In this document: in pieces, positions 43,427-54,869 of the stretch
How positions within the stretch are numbered: the first letter of the stretch is position 1
Layout of the letters: every line of letters begins with the position of its first letter
DNA from: Topomyia yanbarensis
Lineage: Eukaryota > Arthropoda > Insecta > Diptera > Culicidae
Direction: 5' to 3'
DNA length: 64,000 nucleotides
NCBI RefSeq assembly: GCF_030247195.1
Contig: NC_080671.1
Coordinates: forward strand, 202,968,897 to 203,032,896
Translations under genes and position numbers: made by a program
Notes under the pieces: generated by a model
What the model was told of the DNA's origin: nothing
The model's input: only the letters and a program-made list of their open reading frames with translations
The model's database searches: none

Positions 43427-45461
43427 GTTGTACGTCATTTCGCGGAATACCATTTCCCGGTATACCATATTCCGGAAAACCATATCCCAGAATGTACTAT
43501 TTCCCGGAAAACCATTTCCCGGAATGTACCATTTCCCAGAAAACCATTTCTCGGAATGTACAATTTCCCGGAAAAACCATTTCCCAGAATGTTCCATTTC
43601 CCGGAAAACCATTTTCCGGAATACCATTTCCCGGAAAATAAATTAAACCACGTACCTTGCCACCACTCACCACAATGTCAAACAAACTACGAAATTCTCT
43701 CTACTTTAGAACATAAAAAGTAGTTTGGAAATATGTTTGGAATTTTATTGATTTTAAATGTAAGTTAGAATAACATATCAACAATGCTTCAGATATATTT
43801 ATTTTGGGATTTTTATGGATCATGCATCTAAAAAATCTGCGGTTTTTCTTTCTTATACACGCATGCTTCCTTGTCGTTATTTTTGGCATGTTTTTGATTT
43901 ATATGTACTTTCTATTTCTATGTAGTTTCACATTCTTGTAAGAACTCTTTCAAAATATTCTTGGTGTTTTATTGGATTTAAGTACTAGTGGTCCTAACAT
44001 ACCTTCCCCATAGAAAATTTGGCAGTTGCTTCGAGGTCGACAGATTAATTAAACGACCAAGATGGGTTTCGTCGGTGGACAATTTTCGTCACCATATTAA
44101 TCGCCAGATTTAATCTGTGTGAATCTGGTTCCAGTTTTAAACTATCAACTAATCGATCGATTTAATTGGTTGAAATAGACCGATTTCAACGGATTTCGTC
44201 TGTCATATTTAATCGGTTGTCGTGTCGGCTGACGTCCATGTTAAACCCCCATAAGAGTCGGTGCAACAATCGACCGATTAATTGGTGGCATAGTCGGCCG
44301 ATTGTGCCGACGCAAGCCGATTTAGTCGGTGGGAAAATCGGGAGGATTTTCTATGGGGTTATAACTTTTTGAATTATAATTGTTATTCTATGAGCTTATT
44401 CGCCTTCTTTTGGAAATGAGCAAATCATGAAAAATATTTTTGAATGTCTTCTTTAAAATTTGAGTACTTTTTTTGGAAATTAAAAATTCATAACAATCTT
44501 CTTTGAGACTTTGACTTTTTTAAGCATAATCTGTTTTCTGGTACTTTATTGGTTTATGAGAGCTTGTTTTTTATTAATATGATTAGAGAGCAAAGATAAA
44601 TTGTCAAGCGAACCAAACAAAAACTTGGAATGCAGAATAATGTCATTATGTTTTATTCCAGCACAGTCAATCAATATCTATAAAGCTTATCATATCTTGA
44701 TTGTAAATTTTATTTGTCGCGGAATAATGTGAAATAAAGAATAGATGAAAAACGGTATATCTCAGGAAGCGCTCATATTATATTGGGATGATAAGTGTTT
44801 TTTATGTAAAAATGTCTGAGGAACGCGATGGCATTAAAATTTTCAAAATTAAAATATATGTATTGAGAGAAAAACTAACTTTTAATATTTAACTGAAAAA
44901 ATCGCATAGTTGGCAGCACTGTCGGCAAAAAATAATATTATTTCTAGACTTCTTGAACAATTTTCTTCAAAAGCCAACTTACGGTTTGATTCTAGAGTAA
45001 ATAGAACCGGAGATATGATCAAAAGAAAATCAAGCGTTTTGGCAATTTGCCAAAACGGGGGGTGCTCCAATGACCCGAGGGGTGGTTCAATTGACACAAA
45101 AATTTGGATTTTTATATATTGGCCCTAGATGAACAATTCCTTCTAATTTGGTTCAAATCCGTGAAGGTCGATTTCAAGGTTGCATCTTTTTTTGATCACT
45201 TCGCGTGGAATGACCCATATGTAAGTCAACATAGCTCTGGATTCGTTCTTAAAGTTCAAATTACATGTTTACTTTAGATTTCAATAGTATAAATAATTAC
45301 CGAGAAAAAGTACATTCCGGTAATGGTATTCCGGGAAATGGTACATTCCGGGAAATAGTATTCCGGTAAATGGTACATTCCGGGTAATGATATTCTGGGA
45401 GATGGTACATTCCGGGAAATGGTTTTCCGGGAAATGGTAAACCGGGAATCGACGTACAATC
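43427..45461 (-). mobile_element. Foldback-like transposon, copy 2 (inverted)
   Basis: Reads as the reverse complement of 32565-35066: GTTGTACGTC at the left and GACGTACAATC at the right, with terminal arrays at about 43435-43645 and 45300-45450. AGTTAATACA flanks it exactly at 43417-43426 and 45462-45471, a perfect 10-bp target duplication. The inner part (about 43740-44738) matches copy 1 in reverse; the centre (44739-45222) is different DNA. It lacks the MITE nested in copy 1. Confidence 0.88.
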
Positions 45462-45471
45462 AGTTAATACA

Positions 45472-48016
45472 ATAACCTGATTTGTATGATTTAACTAGCA
45501 TTTTCAGTTTTAGGTCCTTTCGTGAAATTTTCGACACCTTTTAGCCACAGCCTAACAGACATAACACTCTAAAACAAGGCTTCACTCACTCATTTTGAAT
45601 ATATTTGTAGTTGGGACTGTGGCCGCATTTGCAATGTTGACGCCATTGACATATGAACAAGCATGCGGGTGAGTGTTTGGAATCGTGTATTGAAGGGGGA
45701 CCTAATGCTCTGGGAAAATTGGCGGATCGATATATTTTGGAGTAATCTCTTCATAGTGTTATGTCTGTTAGTCTGTGTTTTAGCTATTGCCGTGCAGTTT
45801 ACGTAAAACGTCCGTACTAGTGTTTTTCTCTTCGAGCTGCAACTGCTTCAACACACCTTAGGAGTCATGCATAAATGACGTAGCATTTTGGGGGGTACAC
45901 CAAATTTGTGACGAAGTGCGACGAGGGGGATGGTAGGGTCAGAAATTGTGCGACGTAGCATTAAGTTTAAAACCCATTGTTTAGAGAAAATAATTTAATG
46001 ATCCTCCATTCCCAAGAGAAGTAAATTAAAATTCAAACAAGTTACTTTTGATGCGGTTTTTCATGAGGTAATCTTTACAATTCGCGGAATTACAAGTTTG
46101 CAAAAATACGAGAGGATTTTGTATGCGGATTTAACTTGCTACATTAGTTAGCTAATGTTGCTAACTAGTAGAACGGGGTTATTCTGACGGTCACTTTCGG
46201 TGAGGTGACACAAAGCTCACGTGACTAAGGTGATCGGAAATTTTCGAGTCACCTCACTTAAAGTGAGAAATGTCACCGAAATGACAAATTTTGTCACATT
46301 AGGTGACTAAGGGAATATGGAAAGTGACTTCAATGAGGTGACTTTTGGAATAAGAAAAACAACGCAACTGAGGTGAGGCGGTTGATAATTTTAATTTTAA
46401 TGGTTGATTTTGATTTTTACATGTTAACAGTGGAACCTCTACCAAAATATTGTAAATCTGTTAGAAGTTTGTAATGAAGTATTAGTTTCTATAATTTTGT
46501 TAACCAATTGAAATGAATTTAACCAGTTTTTTAGTGACTCTGGTATATGAAATATTTTTGAGATTGGAACTATCTGCTGCACGGCGATTTTTTTTTATTA
46601 ATATTTGTACCAGAGGGAATGTGTTAAAGGTTTGGGCGTTATCCTCCTCCGTTATATTATTCTCAGCATAAAAGCACTGATGAAATAAAAGATGACAACA
46701 ACATAACTGTTGTTTTTTATAAGCAATAATTTTCAAATAAAAAGTCATTTTTATTAGACACGACTTGTGTGACAAATTGGTTTTCGGATATCATTTTGGG
46801 ATGTGGAGGATGGTAGAAATAACGGGAATAGGGACAGTTTCAGGATACGCTTGAAACAGTACGTTACAATTAAATGGATGTTGAAGATAAGCTTTGTTTG
46901 CACTCCTGTTGGTCTGTGGATAGTATTTGCCAGTTAAAAATGAATCTTCTTAATTCAATTTTCACAATCTGATTGAAACATGGAATCGGTTTCATTTTGT
47001 AACATATATTTTGTTTAGGCCATCAAACAATATAGATGATTGGGAATGCGTGTCTACTTTTCGGCATTGAAAGTCAATTGAAGTGATGTATTTATGGAAT
47101 TTAACCCTTAAATGCATACTGTTGCCTTTTTGCAACATACCGGATTCCTTGATATAAAGGCTTAACAAGAGGTATAGATTGTATCCAACCAGAAAAATGA
47201 GTACCGAGGAAAATGATTTCCATGCATTTGAGGGCTAACAGCATGTTCCATTACTGCATGGATCATTTTTAGAGAGTATATAGCTACAGGGGAAAATAAA
47301 CTCATCGTATACTTTTACTCTTATTCGTTACATGTAAGATGTTGGTTATTTGTTTGTGGGTTCGCGGCTGCTCTCATCCCCCGGGAATAGTCGCCTAGTA
47401 TTGACGTTCTGGGGTGGGAATGGAAGGCCTTGTTTTGGTCTTCGGGAATAGGGGACGTATTTTGTTGTTAGGTTTTCAGATCTGGTTTAAGGTTTAGGAT
47501 CATATCTAAAGTTCTGGATTTATCCGCTTACTTCTATAAATTTCTGATTTCATGAGTGATTGTTTTTACACGGTGTTCTCTAGCGATAGAAGTAGATAAA
47601 CGTCACGTCTTCTGCTGCGGCGGGCCATCGATTGTCTTTTATGTTGCCGTATCAGAACTAGGACTGATTAGAGAATGATAGGCAAATTCGATGTTGCTCC
47701 TTGTATAGTTCACCGACAACTTAAGTATGTGCTAGCTGGTCTATGAAATTATTGTGTTACATAAGCATGCATGGATTGTATTCTTCATATTCTACTATTG
47801 ATACAGAAGTACAAAAATTGAAGCATATCCCACCATATATGTATTTCGAAAATTGAGTTCCTATTGAAAATAGGCAAATAGTGTTAACTAACAAATTGAT
47901 AACATTATTGCGATGGTATAAATGTAAAACATCACTAACGACGGAAACAGTATCACCAAATTGATGTACCTAATTACTCTATATGGCCATTACCGCATTT
48001 TTCAGACGTATTATGT
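45472..48016. other. Noncoding DNA
   Basis: No gene recognised. Includes a diverged relative of the 263-570 MITE at 45861-45965 (GTCATGCATAAATGACGTAG...) and a cluster of GTCAC/GTGAC palindromes at 46177-46365. The rest is AT-rich. Confidence 0.45.
46177..46365. repeat. GTCAC/GTGAC-rich palindromic element
   Basis: More than ten GTCAC, GTGAC or GAGGTGAC motifs in 190 bases. The outer ends (GGTTATTCTGACGGTCAC and the inverted right end CTTATTCCAAAAGTCAC) are similar. Perhaps a small MITE. Confidence 0.5.
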
Positions 48017-48219
48017 AAAAGCAGAAAACGAAGTGGAATTATCCAACGAAAGCACTTAAATGTGAGAAACCGGGTGTGGTCGTCACCACACTTAAGTGCT
48101 GAACCTTCCGCAAACTGTAGTGTAAGAAACCGGGTGGGGTATTCACCACACTACTGTTTGATACCGAATCTGAAAAGCATAAAATGTTTGTCATCAATGC
48201 CGTTTCCGGCAATCAAAAA
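48017..48219. repeat. 203-bp direct repeat, left copy
   Basis: Near-identical to 54870-55490 once the inserted MITE and its duplicated target site are removed (203 bases in both). It includes two hairpin-forming motifs of the form GTGAGAAACCGGGTG...CACCACAC. Confidence 0.9.
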
Positions 48220-48316
48220 TCGCTCCGTTGCCTGCAAACCACTCTTGTCCGTATAAACGGCTCCCCTTGATCAAAATAAATTACAACCTGTTCCAACGAT
48301 ATTCAAGACTTCACCC

Positions 48317-48513
48317 TATATTGTATTAGGGTTTTCTTTTAAGTCACTGTTAAAAATATACGTGTTGTCCAGTCCAATGTCCTGATCGAAGTGACAGTTT
48401 TATTCAATTTAGTGCCTAACGTTACTATGCGTTACTCGTAGTTTTCGTTAAATTCAAGATTTATACAATAAGGTAATATGCTTCATATCAAATATGTATA
48501 GGTGTACACATCA
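48317..48513 (-). repeat. 3' LTR of the Ty3/gypsy-type element
   Basis: A 197-bp long terminal repeat reading TGATGTGTACACC ... AATACAATATA on the minus strand. It differs from 54348-54544 at one base that I can see. CACCC precedes it and follows the other LTR, a 5-bp target duplication. A purine-rich AAAGGGTGGCGAC lies just upstream of it on the minus strand, as expected of a polypurine tract. Confidence 0.9.
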
Positions 48514-48627
48514 GTCGCCACCCTTTAGAAGATTATTTACAATATTATTTATTCTTTAACAATAATTCTATAATTCGAACGAATCAAACAATAAAGTTCA
48601 TATCTTTATAATCAAAACTTCGAAATC

Positions 48628-49266
48628 TCATTTGAGACTAGTGAATTTTTTAAATCTTATTTTAAAAATGTAATCTGAATCCATATTTTGTACACGAATT
48701 CTTTTCGATCGCCGTAGACTAACGTTCGGCAAGTTCACCTCATCTGCGTCACGTTTTCTCTTCCTGGCTTTCAACTTATAAATGTAATCTGTATCCATAT
48801 TTTGTACTCGAATCCTTTTCGAACGCCTTAGACTCACGTTCGGCAAGTTCGCCTCATCTGCGTCACGTTTTAGCTTCCTGGCCTTTTCCCGAACCTCAGA
48901 GAACCCCCTGAATGGTTCGTCTTCTGAGCCGTATCCAGCTTCTGATTCTTCAGTGGGATGGTTTTCTCGAGCGCCCGGCTTGATGCGGACGTTAGGCCTC
49001 GAAAGTAGCTCGTGACGTGTCCAGCTCTTAAGTTGTGTGCGGTGCGCCATCGCGGTTGCGCTTCCAACCATTATCTGGAATGTATTAGTTGAAAACCTTT
49101 TTAAGAAAGTAGCTTTGATCCATTTGTTAGGTAAATTTATATTATGGTTTTTGTACCATACCAAGTCCCCTTCCATCAAATAATTTAACCAATCATTTGA
49201 TTGTTTGTTAAGGTTTAACGAATCTGTTTCGTTATTCTCATCACATGGGGTATCTGGTACCAACAA
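48628..49266 (-). pseudogene. Integrase C-terminus, out of frame with gag-pol
   Basis: This frame continues the retrotransposon polyprotein after a one-base frame offset near 49266. It holds the integrase C-terminal module (DLVWYKN, KWIKATFLKRF) and a basic tail. The tail carries a tandem duplication of about 42 residues: KRDADEANLPNVSLRRSKRI and KRDADEVNLPNVSLRRSKRI each followed by RVQNMDxDYI. No start codon is expected. Whether the offset is a mutation or a real translational frameshift cannot be decided here; a simple mutation is more likely. Confidence 0.75.
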
Positions 49267-52200
49267 ATGTTTTTATAAGATTTTTTTGGATTTACCAAAT
49301 CCAAAATTGTCTTTGGCTTATAACAAAATACCTTCTCACTGGGAAATTGCCCGTGACTTGTCACTATATTATTTCTATAGTTCATTAAAAACAAATTAAT
49401 CTGATCCTCCAATCCTATATCGACCAATTCTGGTTCTAATAAAAACTTTTTTAAAACATCTTTGGTGGTTCTTACCAACCGTTCAGCTTGCCCATTGCTG
49501 GATGGATTATAGGGAGGACTCTTTAGTACCTTAATCCCCTGTTTTTCCAGAAAGGCAACAAATGACATAGAATTAAATGGAGGACCCCCGTCTGATACCA
49601 AAACGTCTGGTAAACCGAATCTTGCAAAATAAGCTACTAATTTCTTTAATACTTTCGCACAATCCGTGCCCTTCTTCATCCATTCTACCTCCAACCACTT
49701 TGAGTATGAATCTACTATCAATAGAAAAGTGTGGTGTGAAAAATAGAAGAAATCAATATGAATTCGGCTAAAGGGTCTTGTAGTAGGTGTCCAATGAGAC
49801 AAAACCTTTGTTTTTGGCACTACTACCATGCTACCGCATACCTCACAAGTAGCAACATACTGTTCAATATCCTTGTTTATCCCAAACCAGTAGACTTGTC
49901 TTCTTGCCAATTGTTTCATCTTAACTATGCCTGCATGGTTGGCGTGCAAAAGCTTAAGTATCCCGCTTTGCATTTGTCGTGGAATGACCACCCTGTCCTG
50001 ATACAATAAGCATCCATCTATAATTTCCAACTCATTCTGATTGGCAAAAACGTCCATAAAGCGTTTGTCTAACTTTTTAGGCCAACCATCACGTAAGAAT
50101 GTCTTTATTTGTTGTAAAAACAGGTCGTCATTTGTCTCTTTGGCAATCATGACAAAATCTATTGGGAAATCATTACTAAAGTTAATGCTCCTTACAAAAT
50201 TTTGGTCCAATTCACAGGGAACTTGCTGCTCCAATGGAAATCGCGAACAAAAATCCGCATTACCCATTTTTGCAGAAGGCCTGTACCGGATTTCAAAGTC
50301 GTAAATGGAAAGTTCTAGTATGTACCTTTGGAGCCTTGTAACGAATATTGAATTTTTGCCCTCTTTCCCGAAAATTCCTATCAATGGCTTGTGGTCAGTA
50401 TAGGCTATGAACCTTTGCCCATATAAATATTTATGAAATTTCTTAATTGTGCAAACTAAAGCCAAAGCCTCTAAATGAAGAATTGGGTATCTCTTTTGTG
50501 CGTCATTTAACGTAAAAGATGTAAAACAAATCGGTTTCTCTAAACCATCAATCACATGTGCTATCACCCCTCCCAAGCCATAGCCTGAGGCATCTGTTAC
50601 TACTATAATTTCCTTCTTTGAATCATAAAATTCCAAAATATTGGCAGAAACCAATGCTTTTTTACTATCGTTAAATGCCTTTTGACAATTGTCGTCCCAT
50701 TTAAATTGAACATTTTTTTTCAACAAACTGTACAAATAATACAATTTGGAAGACATATTTGCCACAAATCTGTTATAATAGTTAATCAAACCTAAATAGG
50801 ATTTCAGTTCATTCACATTCTTAGGAACCTTTGCCCTTTGTATTGTAGATATTTTGTCTGGGCTAGGCAGTAAACCTTTTTCTCCAATAATGTGTCCCAA
50901 ATAATTTAATTCAGTAACAAAAAATTTGCATTTCTCTAAATTTACCTTAATGTTGGCATTAGCAAGTCTCTTCAATACTAAAATTAATTTCCTACGACAA
51001 TCCTCCAGATCTTTACCTGCAATCAGAACATCGTCAAGATAAACAAACACTCCTTCAATTCCCTCTAGTATTTGCTCCATAATATGTTGGAAAATCGAAG
51101 CACTAGAAGATGCTCCCTGTGGCAAACGGTTATATGTAAACAAACCTTTGATTGTATTGATAACCATAAATTTCTTAGATCGTTCAGTTAAGGCAACTTG
51201 AGTGTATGCTCCTTGAAGATCTAAAGAACAAAAAATCTTGCAATCTGCCAATTTTGCAAACAAATCGGAAGCCACCGGCAAAGGATAAGTGTTAGGTATT
51301 AAAACTTTGTTTATAGATACCTTGCAGTCAATAACCAGTCTGATTTGGTCATCTTTTTTAATTACTACAATGACCGGTGAAGCCCACTCACTGGTCTTTA
51401 CCGGAGTTATTACATTCTCTTTTTCTAATTTGTTTAAATATAATAAAACTTTATCCCTCAATCTAAAAGGTACATCATATGCTTTTTTGAAAATTGGAGC
51501 TTCACTTTTTAAAACTAAATCTGCCTCAAATCCTTTGATAGGCGTTGTAAAATCTTTTATAAATACTGTGGCATACTCATTTTTCATTTCCTCCACTAAA
51601 TTTTCACCATTTGGCGTGTTCACATTGTTTACATTCTCATTAATTATCAAATTATTTGAAAAAATTTGCCTCCATTGAGGAAAGTAAATATCCAGCCAGT
51701 TTCTGCCCAGTAAAGGCATAAATTTAAAATCAGTATCCAAAATAAGCAGATTCAATTTAGTTTCACGACCATTTAGTGATACCAAAACATTAGTCTCTCC
51801 CTCAATTTTGAGTTTGGACCCATTAACCACCAACAATTGTTTGTTGCATTTGCTTAAGGGTTTTTTGTATAAATAAAAATATTGATTTTTACCCATGACT
51901 GACACCGTTGAGCCGCTATCGACCTCCATTTTTACTAGACAATTATCTATAGAGACATTGATCAAGCACGGTTCGCTTATTTTATTAAGTGACGTCACAC
52001 ACATGCACTGCAATTCACCTGAATTCCGATCATCATCGCTGTCATCGTCGTTTAGCTTTGTCGTCATCCTATCCATTAGGGTGCTAAGTTGCTTCTCCGC
52101 GCTTGTACCTGGCTTAGCAGTATCTACAAATTTCACCGCATCCCGTTTCATGTTCTTTAATCTAAAACATTTCTTTTTCATGTGTCCTTTGACCCCACAA

Positions 52201-53021
52201 AAATCACAAATTATCTGCGAATAATCGGGCCTGCGTCTATTTTTGTTGTGATAATTGTTACTGTTTTCTCCCGGTTTTCGTGTTCTTTGATTGTAATCTT
52301 GATAATGTCTCATGTTATTGTGTGATTGTGTGTTATGTTTAGTATACGGTTGGAACCCTAACCGCTCTCTCACCGGCCTTTTGACAAAACTTTGTTTTTC
52401 AGGAGTTGCATTAGTGTTCAGGCTTTGTGCCTTGCTATAAACACTAAGCAAATGGTGTAACTGCGACCCCGGAGGAATCTGAAGCTCACTATTTAATGTT
52501 TTGGCATTGCTCTTAGCAATGTTCCAAGTTGTTATGAATTTATCCATGGATTCCAAAGTAAGATTTTCTTCGTTAAGTAACCTCTGCTTGAGAGCTTCGT
52601 CCCTCAACCCAGCGAGAACCCTATCCTGAATAGCAATTTCTTTAAATGCCCCGAATCCGCAGAATTCTGCTTGCAGTTTCACTGCCAAAACAAAATCTTC
52701 TGCGGATTCATCGGGTTGCTGTACTCGATGACTGAATCGGTACCGCTGTACCAAATCGGGTTCAGTTCTATCGAACCTTTGTTTTAACTTGTTTATCATC
52801 TCTGTGTATCCCACTGTTGTTAACGTTCCATTTTGAAAAACTAATTTTAACTGTGAATAAACATATGGCCCACATAAATTCATAAAACGGGATTTCCGTT
52901 GAACTTCGGAAACCTCATTAGCCAAAAACGTGAATTCCAAACGATCGGCCCAGTCCGAAAAGGAAGTGCCTTTCCGATACGGCTCGATGCTTGAGGCCAT
53001 GTGCCCATTATTCTGAGCCAT
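49215..53021 (-). CDS. Ty3/gypsy-type gag-pol polyprotein (retrotransposon)
   Basis: A single 1268-codon frame joins gag and pol. Approximate residues: capsid-like region 1-250; zinc knuckle CDFCGVKGHMKKKC near 273; aspartic protease with DSGS near 365; reverse transcriptase with SLDLQGAY and YLDD near 660; RNase H with TDASGYGLGG near 804 and YTDHKPL; integrase zinc motif (HANHAG...CEVC) near 1030-1065; integrase core IHIDFF near 1088, SDGGPPF near 1145 and QAERLVRTTKD near 1180. A fused gag-pol and 5-bp target duplication suit the Mag-like branch, an inference. No envelope frame. The frame ends early because of the offset near 49266. Confidence 0.93.
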   Translation of the reverse strand: MAQNNGHMASSIEPYRKGTSFSDWADRLEFTFLANEVSEVQRKSRFMNLCGPYVYSQLKLVFQNGTLTTVGYTEMINKLKQRFDRTEPDLVQRYRFSHRVQQPDESAEDFVLAVKLQAEFCGFGAFKEIAIQDRVLAGLRDEALKQRLLNEENLTLESMDKFITTWNIAKSNAKTLNSELQIPPGSQLHHLLSVYSKAQSLNTNATPEKQSFVKRPVRERLGFQPYTKHNTQSHNNMRHYQDYNQRTRKPGENSNNYHNKNRRRPDYSQIICDFCGVKGHMKKKCFRLKNMKRDAVKFVDTAKPGTSAEKQLSTLMDRMTTKLNDDDSDDDRNSGELQCMCVTSLNKISEPCLINVSIDNCLVKMEVDSGSTVSVMGKNQYFYLYKKPLSKCNKQLLVVNGSKLKIEGETNVLVSLNGRETKLNLLILDTDFKFMPLLGRNWLDIYFPQWRQIFSNNLIINENVNNVNTPNGENLVEEMKNEYATVFIKDFTTPIKGFEADLVLKSEAPIFKKAYDVPFRLRDKVLLYLNKLEKENVITPVKTSEWASPVIVVIKKDDQIRLVIDCKVSINKVLIPNTYPLPVASDLFAKLADCKIFCSLDLQGAYTQVALTERSKKFMVINTIKGLFTYNRLPQGASSSASIFQHIMEQILEGIEGVFVYLDDVLIAGKDLEDCRRKLILVLKRLANANIKVNLEKCKFFVTELNYLGHIIGEKGLLPSPDKISTIQRAKVPKNVNELKSYLGLINYYNRFVANMSSKLYYLYSLLKKNVQFKWDDNCQKAFNDSKKALVSANILEFYDSKKEIIVVTDASGYGLGGVIAHVIDGLEKPICFTSFTLNDAQKRYPILHLEALALVCTIKKFHKYLYGQRFIAYTDHKPLIGIFGKEGKNSIFVTRLQRYILELSIYDFEIRYRPSAKMGNADFCSRFPLEQQVPCELDQNFVRSINFSNDFPIDFVMIAKETNDDLFLQQIKTFLRDGWPKKLDKRFMDVFANQNELEIIDGCLLYQDRVVIPRQMQSGILKLLHANHAGIVKMKQLARRQVYWFGINKDIEQYVATCEVCGSMVVVPKTKVLSHWTPTTRPFSRIHIDFFYFSHHTFLLIVDSYSKWLEVEWMKKGTDCAKVLKKLVAYFARFGLPDVLVSDGGPPFNSMSFVAFLEKQGIKVLKSPPYNPSSNGQAERLVRTTKDVLKKFLLEPELVDIGLEDQINLFLMNYRNNIVTSHGQFPSEKVFCYKPKTILDLVNPKKSYKNICWYQIPHVMRITKQIR

Positions 53022-54347
53022 TGTTTAACAATTCTTTTAATTTTAATTAATTTTAAACAAAAGAGACAGAAAACAAGAGAATAAAAAACAAAAGAGAATA
53101 AAAAACAAAAGAAACTAATCAGCTGCTATTGCAGGCGCGCGAACTAAAAAAAGCTTAAATTGACTCACCCTTTGATGATTGAGGCCTTGGCCCAATAGTC
53201 GACAGTTGTCGCTTTATTTTTTTTATAATTTTATACTCCTCTTTTCCTTCACTTTTTTCCTTCGCTTCCTCTTTTTTTTCCTTTTCCTTTACTTTTTTTC
53301 CTTTGCTTCCTCTTTTTCCCTTTGGCAATCCGGTCCTTCCAACTAAAAATATACGGAAAGACACTCTTAGATTAAATCAAATAATACAATTATTCCTGAA
53401 AACGAAAACAAAAGTATTATTTTAATTGTTTTATAAAAGGATTTCCTTTGTCTGGTCTGGCACAATCGCTGTGAAAGAAATAAAAGAAAATGCTTGGAAC
53501 AAAAGAAAATGTCACCACGCGGTTAATTAAAAATATTCCTTTCTACGCTAATTTTGTTCTTTTTTTTATATAAAGATCTGTCGAGAATTTTCTGACGGAC
53601 AAAAAATGTTTCGAAATTTTTCGGCCGGAAAACTTTTTCCCTTACCTTTTCTATCGTCTTGGTTCACCGCAGCACACTGCAACCGTCGAACAAAATTTCA
53701 CGATGGCGTCTCGCACGGTATGCGTCCCGTATGCTGCTTACGTTGTCTGCTGACGCTGCCTTTTGTCCAATGGCGTCTTCGGCTTCACGCTGTGCAGCTA
53801 CTGGATGCCGTCTCGGCAATATTTTACCTTCTATTTTTTTCTTGGAAAGAAATCCGTCGGGCGGAGAAAATTTTCCGTTTGCCCGTCTAAAAAAAAACTT
53901 CACTATTTCACCACAGAGAACAGACGTCCATCTTCAGCATTCAACTTGTGTAAAATATCTAACGGTTTCGAAGGTAGTTGGGATATCCAAACCAGGTGCG
54001 CTACTGTCGTTATGTTTTTTTGTGGCTGAGTTCGACAGAATTGACAACGGTTATTCCTCTACCTAGTCAAACTAGTCCGGAACCGGTTCGGACTTCCAGC
54101 GTAAATTCCAGCTCAAATGCATCAACCGATAGAGTCGGAATCGGTTGTTTTCTTTGAGCAAGATTCCATACTGAATCAAGTCAGGATTTCGAACCGGTTC
54201 CGGAATGGATTTGACGGATAGTTGGGATAGGTTGGTGTGGCGGCGCTAGTGTGTATCGTATATTAATTTAAATGTTTACACACGTTTCTTAAATATTTTT
54301 GTTCGATCATGGATGTCTGTTCTCTGTGATTTCACCTCGTCGCCAAT
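53022..54347 (-). mobile_element. Retrotransposon 5' leader with primer-binding site
   Basis: On the minus strand, TTGGCGACGAGGTGAAAT follows the 5' LTR directly (54330-54346). Its TGG start fits a tRNA 3' CCA end, so it is the likely primer-binding site. The leader to the gag start is about 900 bases long without the MITE (53912-54328) that interrupts it. A pyrimidine tract at 53220-53330 reads on the minus strand as a Lys/Glu-rich 69-codon frame (53155-53364), probably only low complexity. Confidence 0.75.
53912..54328 (-). mobile_element. CACAGAGAACAGAC MITE, copy b
   Basis: 417 bp, opposite orientation to copy a. ATTTCAC at 53905-53911 and 54329-54335 is the 7-bp duplication. It inserted right beside the primer-binding site of the LTR retrotransposon, so it is younger than that insertion. 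Confidence 0.93.
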
Positions 54348-54544
54348 TATATTGTATTAGGGTTTTCTTTTAAGTCACTGTTAAAAATATACGTGTTGTC
54401 CAGTCCAATGTCCTGATCGAAATGACAGTTTTATTCAATTTAGTGCCTAACGTTACTATGCGTTACTCGTAGTTTTCGTTAAATTCAAGATTTATACAAT
54501 AAGGTAATATGCTTCATATCAAATATGTATAGGTGTACACATCA
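54348..54544 (-). repeat. 5' LTR of the Ty3/gypsy-type element
   Basis: 197 bp, matching 48317-48513 with one difference (GAAATGAC versus GAAGTGAC). Followed on the plus strand by CACCC, the second copy of the target duplication. Confidence 0.92.
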
Positions 54545-54869
54545 CACCCCACAGCAAAAGATGGCTGTCTGGGTAGCAAAAATCGCTTCGTTGTCTGCAA
54601 GCCAGTCAATGACAAATTACCTGTCCGCATAAACTACCGTTGATCAAGAAATAGATTACAACCCTTGCCAACGTAACCAAACAAAAGATGGCTATCTCTG
54701 TTCCGAAGAAACGTTGGTCTCCTCTAAAACTAAATAAAAAATCATCCAAAGTAAGCTATCTGTTAGAATAGCTTCTCTGGGCCAAAGAAACGGTGGTCTC
54801 TTCTAAAACTAAACGAAATCCATCCAAAGTAAACTATCTGTTAGAATAGCTTCTCTGGGCCCATAACCT
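54545..54869. repeat. Short tandem repeats of the pre-insertion locus
   Basis: A unit of about 72 bases ending CTGTTAGAATAGCTTCTCTG occurs twice (about 54718-54789 and 54790-54861). AAAAGATGGCT also recurs, and 54580-54675 resembles 48220-48300. Together with the 203-bp repeats this is a locally duplicated noncoding region. Confidence 0.65.

Noticed and set aside
43427..45461. Single large inversion or assembly duplication explaining both Foldback-like copies
   Set aside because: Each copy has its own distinct target duplication, different central DNA and different MITE content, so they are separate insertions.
53155..53364. Lys/Glu-rich 69-codon upstream gene in the retrotransposon leader
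   Set aside because: It comes from a pyrimidine/purine low-complexity tract; no evidence that it is translated.
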